64,000 nucleotides of DNA from Syngnathus acus (taxonomy: Eukaryota; Chordata; Actinopteri; Syngnathiformes; Syngnathidae), in the NCBI RefSeq assembly GCF_901709675.1, contig NC_051087.1:10803884-10867883 (forward strand), in the 5' to 3' direction. Position numbers and translations under genes: made by a program. Below the pieces are notes generated by a model. The model saw nothing but the letters and a program-made list of their open reading frames with translations. It did not search any database and was not told the DNA's origin. Positions 63,416 through 64,000 of this stretch are shown piece after piece (the stretch's first letter is position 1; each line of letters begins with the position of its first letter).

Positions 63416-64000
63416 CTGCAGAAACGAGAAAGAGAGATCTTTTTAATCACAGATAAAGCAAACAAGCCAAATCACAACAACTAGGATGAGAGTGTAAATG
63501 TAACACACAAAGCCATTTTCTTACTAGCAGAGCCCACAAGAACTGTACTGTGGGCAATAAACACTTGCCTTAGTAGCTCAGAGCTATCATCTATTATTCT
63601 TTGCACAATTTATTTGATATCATTGAGCATAGACGGGGCAACGGGACAAGGAACCGCACTAGTAGCCAGCCGAAGCTGTTGCTAGCCAGCCTCTTCGGCA
63701 TAACAGAAAATATTGGTTATGTCTTGATTAGCCTTTTGGAGAATGTCGTTATTTTGCATGAATATGGATGGAGCAGGAAGTCCCTGCAACTGTTGTGTTG
63801 ACTTTTTTATATTTAATTATATATTTTACATCCAGACAAAAGCTTAAAATATTCACAGTTTTTGCATGACACTTTCCTTGATGAAAATAAGATTTATTGA
63901 CCATTTATGATAACTAGTTCCCAAGATATTGTTGGCAAAGGTTACGAACGACGAGCTTTGTGGCACTATCTTAAAAAGGCAAACATAACTTTATGTACAA
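63416..64000 (-). other. ldb1: ldb1 5' intron (to window edge)
   Basis: AT-rich intron upstream of the exon 63415-63371. The required preceding exon must end with two bases of a split codon; none was recognised before the edge. Confidence 0.6.

Overview
This window is ordinary vertebrate nuclear DNA. Short exons (36 to 339 nt) are split by GT-AG introns, and there are long microsatellites and interspersed repeats of kinds common in ray-finned fishes: a tRNA-derived SINE ending in a GGAT repeat, and short TIR elements carrying 'ATAAGGCGCAC' or 'ATAAGTCGCAC'. The proteins are close to vertebrate orthologues. A teleost, probably a percomorph, is the best reading; the species cannot be named from the sequence.

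Layout. (1) 1-12.8 kb, minus strand: the 5' part of a TRAK/HAP1-family gene (kinesin/dynein adaptor for mitochondria or vesicles), cut by the left edge. It has one N-terminus encoded at 7.26-6.68 kb and a second, alternative first coding exon at 4.0-3.8 kb; a candidate promoter lies at 12.8 kb. (2) 16.2-31.98 kb, plus strand: a complete junction plakoglobin gene (jup, 725 aa) with a noncoding first exon and a 9.4-kb first intron. (3) 32.6-40.2 kb, minus: a complete Kv-channel-interacting protein gene, kcnip2 (253 aa), convergent with jup. (4) 42.1-57.95 kb, minus: complete armh3 (C10orf76 homologue, 25 coding exons, 689 aa). (5) 60.66-63.42 kb and past the right edge, minus: ldb1, lacking only its N-terminal exon(s).

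The genes do not form one pathway. kcnip2-armh3-ldb1 is the gene order of human 10q24, while a HAP1-type gene beside plakoglobin recalls human 17q21 (HAP1-JUP). The window therefore appears to carry a junction between two ancestral linkage blocks at about 32 kb. HPS6, which lies between ARMH3 and LDB1 in human, is not visible here.

I found no undescribed multi-gene system. The most interesting local signals are the alternative poly-Asn first exon of the TRAK/HAP1 gene, a GC-AG intron and a pentanucleotide microsatellite at two kcnip2 splice sites, a near-intact SINE with a perfect 14-bp target duplication, two related short TIR elements 0.9 kb apart in one armh3 intron, and a 228-bp palindrome in jup intron 1. 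Exon borders were placed by hand from splice signals, reading phase and family similarity, and lengths were checked for frame.
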